NCBI GenBank assembly: GCA_019925095.2
Contig: JAHHIN020000030.1
Span: 6,349,001-6,413,000, forward strand
Direction: 5' to 3'
Origin: Dendrolimus kikuchii
Lineage: Eukaryota; Arthropoda; Insecta; Lepidoptera; Lasiocampidae
DNA: 64,000 nucleotides
Below, piece by piece: positions 60,751-64,000 of the stretch. Position 1 is the stretch's first letter. Every line of letters starts with the position of its first letter. Made by a program: the position numbers and the translations under genes. Under the pieces are notes generated by a model. It was given only the letters and a program-made list of their open reading frames with translations, searched no databases and had not been told where the DNA came from.

Positions 60751-62042
60751 TCATCACGGAGCACATATTATCTCACTTTGCCCATCGCCCCCGCCCTATA
60801 GGAACAGCCGCACTGTTTCTAGACGTAGCAAAAGCCTTCGACAAGGTTTGGCACAACGGCTTGATTTACAAGCTGTACCAGTTCGGTGTGCCAGACAGAC
60901 TCGTGCTCATCTTGCGAGACTTCCTCCTAGGTCGTAGCTTCCGTTTCCGAGTGGAGGGAACGCGCTCGTCCCCTCACCCACTCACAGCCGGTGTACCACA
61001 GGGCTCGGCCCTGTCGCCACTACTCTTCACGCTGTACACCAGCGACATCCCAAAAACTCCAGATGTGGAATTGGCCCTCTTCGCGGATGACACCGCACTC
61101 TATACATCAGATCACAACCGACAAATGGCTTGCGTCCGGCTGCAGGCAGCTGTCACAGAGCTAGGCGAATGGTTTCGCAAATAGAGGATAGAGGTAAACC
61201 CGGAGAAAAGCACAGCAATGTTCTTTTCCCCGGGCACGCTTCGCTCCCCCAAACGCGCTAGCCTTTGCCTAAAAACCATTTCGCTCTACGACCAACAAAT
61301 CACCTGGGCAAAGTACACCAAATACCTTGGTGTCACCCTAGATCAGAACTTGCGCTTCAACGAGCATATCACTATAGTCCGAAATAGAGCGCGATTTGTG
61401 ATGGGTCGTTTAGCACCCATGATAGACAAACGAAGCAAAATGTCCCTCAGACACAAGCTTACTCTCTATAAAACATGCATCCTCCCGATCATGACATACG
61501 CGAGTGTGGTATTCGGCCATGCCAAGCCTGCCCTTTTAGATAAACTGCAAACCATGCAGAATAAATTCATGCGCAGAGCCGTCGGTGCTCCCCTCTATAT
61601 GCGTAACGTCGACCACCACCGCGATCTGGAGCTTCCCTCCATCAAAAACTACATTACGTCGCTCTCGCGTAAGTATTTCGATCTCGCGCCGCACCATCGA
61701 AATCCGCTCGTCGTGTCCGCGTCCGATTATAAGCATCGTCGAAAGGCTCTTGTGCGACGACCGCGTAACGTCCTGACGGACAGAGTCGACGTTATTACGA
61801 AACGGCTGACCGGGATCAGTCCGCCCACGGTTAGGACGGTAGGCTGGCAGGCACCGACAGACAGACACAGACGGCGGCGTCTCAGACGCCGCCAATCAAG
61901 ATCTCTCCACGTCCCCGCGAGGGTCGCTAGGAGACATAGCTCCCCCCCACAGGATAGACTAGGCGTGTTGCTGGGAAGTTTCTTTCGCCGTTTCTTCTCT
62001 CCCAGCCATAACACTTTGCGAAACGGCAGTAAGATAGCGTAG
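60751..62042 (+). pseudogene. J1-family ORF2 C-terminal half
   Basis: RT motifs FLDVAKAFDKVWH, AGVPQGSALSPLLF and LALFADDTALY are present, then a TAG at 61183-61185 where J1 has Trp (WFRKW-RIEV context), then the C-terminal domain in the same frame to 62042. An extra C in a C-run near 61947 removes the J1 stop, so the frame runs on through the structured 3' module (reading GVLLGSFFRRFFSPS). No endonuclease is left. Confidence 0.87.
61965..62034 (+). promoter_or_regulatory. Structured 3' RNA module, third J1-type copy
   Basis: GCTGGGA/TCCCAGC and GCCGTTTC/GAAACGGC are intact; the outer pair is damaged (CGTGTT against AACACT), as expected in an inactive copy. Confidence 0.6.
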
Positions 62043-62505
62043 GCCACCGCGAACCACCGATCCCGGCCCGCCGGGATCCTTCCCCTCGGGCTTTATATTA
62101 TCCGTCGCCCGTTCTCAATTAGTGCTTTGTGTCGCCCTATGGTGGGCATCATTAAATTCATTTCCCTCTCATGGCAACAGTCCAGCCGAGGTAAAACTCC
62201 TTAGGGAGCTCCCTCGAGCAAGTTGCCTCCCCGGGCTCGAGCGTCTTCGCTTCGCGAAGGCACTCGCCCCAAAGACCCCGGTAAAGTTGTAAAGTCTTCG
62301 GACCAACAACATAAAGTCAAGTCCAATAAATATATATATGGCAGCAATACGCACTACTTTACTCTCCGCCATTCGTCTTTGTATTACTTCTATGTATAGT
62401 TTGACATACTTTTGAATAACAACAAGCAGATACAACAATAGACGCACTTATATAACGAGAATATATTTTATGGAATTTAAGACGGTATGCACACGTGACA
62501 CTTAC

Positions 62506-62659
62506 AAAGGTCATTAGCCGCACTGTCGATCGAACGACTCGGGTGCGTCTCCACGGGCGATATCCGTGGCGTCGTGCAGGCGCACCCGGCGGTGAGCTGC
62601 GCTTGCGCATCTCCGTCGTCGGTTATAGCTAAAACACGCTGAGACGATGGTGTAATCAT
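62506..62659 (-). CDS. Possible coding exon on the - strand
   Basis: An open - strand stretch from an ATG at 62659 (SSQRVLAITDDGDAQAQLTA) reaches a donor-like GTAAGTG at 62505. It is GC-rich against AT-rich flanks. No family is recognised and chance cannot be excluded. Confidence 0.25.
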
Positions 62660-62720
62660 TTTAAGTGACGGAAGGCTACAAGATCATTGGGACGCATGTC
62701 ATCCATAACGACATCAAGCC

Positions 62721-64000
62721 TTTTTTTTTTTTCGATAACGCAGGGGGAATGTCTTTGGACACCATCCTCGGGTCCTTCGGGGGAAGGGCCAAAATGCAGG
62801 CATAAGGCCTGCATCGAGGGTGTGTGGGACTCTCAGCGACCGGTCTTCCACGCTGGCTTCTAAAACGAAGTTGTCGCGAGAAACGGTCGCCAAACTACCC
62901 ACTAAACCTAAACCTAAACCTGCGCCCCATTTATAGCGCTTTTACGGGGCGTCATGGGATCTTGTACAGAGTAACTGCACCATGACGCCCCTACACCCTG
63001 TAACTGGGTCACCCCGGGGAGCAGAGTGACCCACTTCGTACAGCAGGGGGGGGGAAGTCCGCTGTCGCCCCCGTGACAGCGGCCCCCTGTGACGGTAATT
63101 ATGGGAGGAGAAGATGCGCGTAGCGGCGCCTGCGACCGCCGGTCCGCCTCCTGCGGATGGGGTCCGCGTACGCGTCCTCCTCCCTCGCTCTTTCAGCGGC
63201 CTCCTTCTGCGACATGACGGATTCGCAGAAGGAGGAGCCCGCAAGCCAAGATTGTTGACCCTGGAGCATCGCTTCGACCATGCTACGAAGCGAGCTCACA
63301 GGGCCAACGACGTTCTCTAGGAGGGCCCTTTGGGGTCCCCAAGCGGCGCACTCCACGAGCGTGTGAAACGCCGTGTCTTGGAGTGCGCCGCACTCGTGGC
63401 AAGACGGGGAAGGTTCCCGCCCAACTATTTGGTGCAGATACTTACCAAAGCAACCGTGCCCGGTAAGTATCTGCACCATCCTGAACGTCAAGGTCCCGCA
63501 TTTCCGCGAGACCCAACGAGCCAGGTGGGGCCGGATTGCCTCCACCGTAACGATTCCAGCTTCTGGGGACCCCAGGTCCCTCTGCCAAGAGCGGATCAGG
63601 ACCTCGGTCGCCTGGGCCCTGATCATTCTAGTTTCTGCCGGGCACGGCACCTCTCCTCTCGCCCGTGCATCCTGCCGGGAGCGGTACACTGCTGCGAGCA
63701 CCTCCGCCTGGAGATTCCAGGGCGGATCACCCGCCTGCAGTGTTGCTGCCGTCCACGACACAGTACGGTACCCTCGAATGGACCTCACCGCCAGGACCCT
63801 CTGAGCTCGCCTCAGCAGAGTCCTGTTTTGCCGGTGAAGTGCATGCATCCATACGGGGGCCCCGCACAATGCCATACTCCGGAGGATGCCAGCGTACAAC
63901 TTCCTTGTCGCCGCGCCCGGCCCTCCCACGTTCGGAAGGAGCCTGGCCAGGGCGGCAGCGGATTTAATTAACCTCGGGGCGAGCTGGGTGAAATGGGCCC
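62721..64000 (-). mobile_element. R1-clade LINE, 3' part (continues beyond the window)
   Basis: The poly(A) tail appears as a T-run at 62721-62732. The 3' UTR (to 63098) contains CCTAAA repeated three times (near 62900). The ORF2 C-terminus lies at 63099-63929 and upstream. The rest of the element continues past 64000. Confidence 0.82.
63099..63929 (-). CDS. R1-clade LINE ORF2, C-terminal domain (partial)
   Basis: This is the end of an R1-type ORF2, with coding continuing upstream of the first Met. It has TRKLYAGILRSMALCGAPVW (the post-RT region), then RAQRVLAVRSIRGYRTVSW, RLGRW-like ARWVSRKCGTLTFRMVQILT, and the zinc knuckle CHECGALQDTAFHTLVEC characteristic of the R1 clade. A basic tail (RRRRTGGRRRRYA) and a stop follow. 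The frame is open as far as the window edge, so this copy could be intact. In related elements this domain helps bind RNA or target DNA. Confidence 0.85.
   Translation of the reverse strand: MGGPGAATRKLYAGILRSMALCGAPVWMHALHRQNRTLLRRAQRVLAVRSIRGYRTVSWTAATLQAGDPPWNLQAEVLAAVYRSRQDARARGEVPCPAETRMIRAQATEVLIRSWQRDLGSPEAGIVTVEAIRPHLARWVSRKCGTLTFRMVQILTGHGCFGKYLHQIVGREPSPSCHECGALQDTAFHTLVECAAWGPQRALLENVVGPVSSLRSMVEAMLQGQQSWLAGSSFCESVMSQKEAAERAREEDAYADPIRRRRTGGRRRRYAHLLLP

Larger units (their letters stand above)
60751..62335 (+). mobile_element. J1-family LINE, 5'-truncated
   Basis: This begins inside the RT domain (ATCACGGAGCACATATTATC) and continues through the 3' UTR to GTCAAGTCCAATAAATATATA, colinear with J1. 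It is very similar to J1, with few differences. I could not find a clear target duplication. Confidence 0.88.

Noticed and set aside
61218..62042. A separate intact 274-codon gene
   Set aside because: It is the continuation of a J1-family ORF2 after an in-frame TAG, colinear with J1.
62895..62925. CCTAAA repeated three times, as a possible telomeric tract
   Set aside because: The insect telomere unit is CCTAA, not CCTAAA, and the three units lie in the 3' UTR of an R1-clade LINE.

Overview
The window looks like a piece of a lepidopteran (moth or butterfly) chromosome, almost entirely built of nested transposable elements, with one interrupted host gene on the + strand. The animal assignment rests on spliced exons, a tRNA-derived SINE, Jockey/CR1/R1/RTE-type non-LTR elements, a Penelope-like element, BEL/Pao elements, Helitron-like termini and Tc1/mariner. 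Lepidoptera is inferred from the combination of repeat families I recognise; no species is claimed. Nothing prokaryotic is present.

Layout. 1-15434 is a BEL/Pao element (BEL-1): the end of its 5' LTR, a broken gag-protease, a large deletion of reverse transcriptase/RNase H, an integrase remnant, and a 1000-bp 3' LTR that two full-length Jockey-type LINEs have split into three pieces. The first (J1, - strand, 4238-9563) has both ORFs open and a 12-bp target duplication; the second (J2, + strand, 9821-15243) is decayed. BEL-1 itself abuts a CR1-like LINE on the - strand (15435-17100). 17101-20205 is a 3.1-kb DNA transposon body whose near-identical twin, with terminal repeats, lies at 35034-38162. 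20206-28668 is a mosaic: Penelope-like pieces, a Tc1/mariner element with DD36E spacing, LINE tails and a recurrent polyA retroposon (family A). 28674-38402 is a second BEL/Pao element (BEL-2) with complete domains, near-identical LTRs, a 5-bp target duplication and a few disabling lesions; the transposon twin sits inside its 5' LTR.

38403-62700 carries the host gene embedded in repeats. Four ordinary coding exons (42267, 44658, 46991, 49971) join in consistent phase. They are followed over 10 kb by five candidate microexons of 9, 9, 9, 6 and 12 nt and a terminal exon with a stop codon at 60189-60191. All are phase 1 and stay open when joined to the upstream frame. I do not recognise the protein; it is cysteine-rich. 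Its introns hold solo LTRs, Helitron-like elements, SINEs, LINE fragments and two large foldback structures.

60751-62335 is a 5'-truncated J1-family copy, and 62721-64000 is the 3' part of an R1-clade LINE on the - strand.

The points most worth checking are (1) the microexon gene; (2) a 3'-terminal RNA module in both Jockey families and the Penelope-like element, with three helices, one of them pseudoknotted, supported by compensatory changes; and (3) the pair of near-identical transposons sharing two Trp-to-stop changes and loss of the catalytic core, one of which lacks both terminal repeats.
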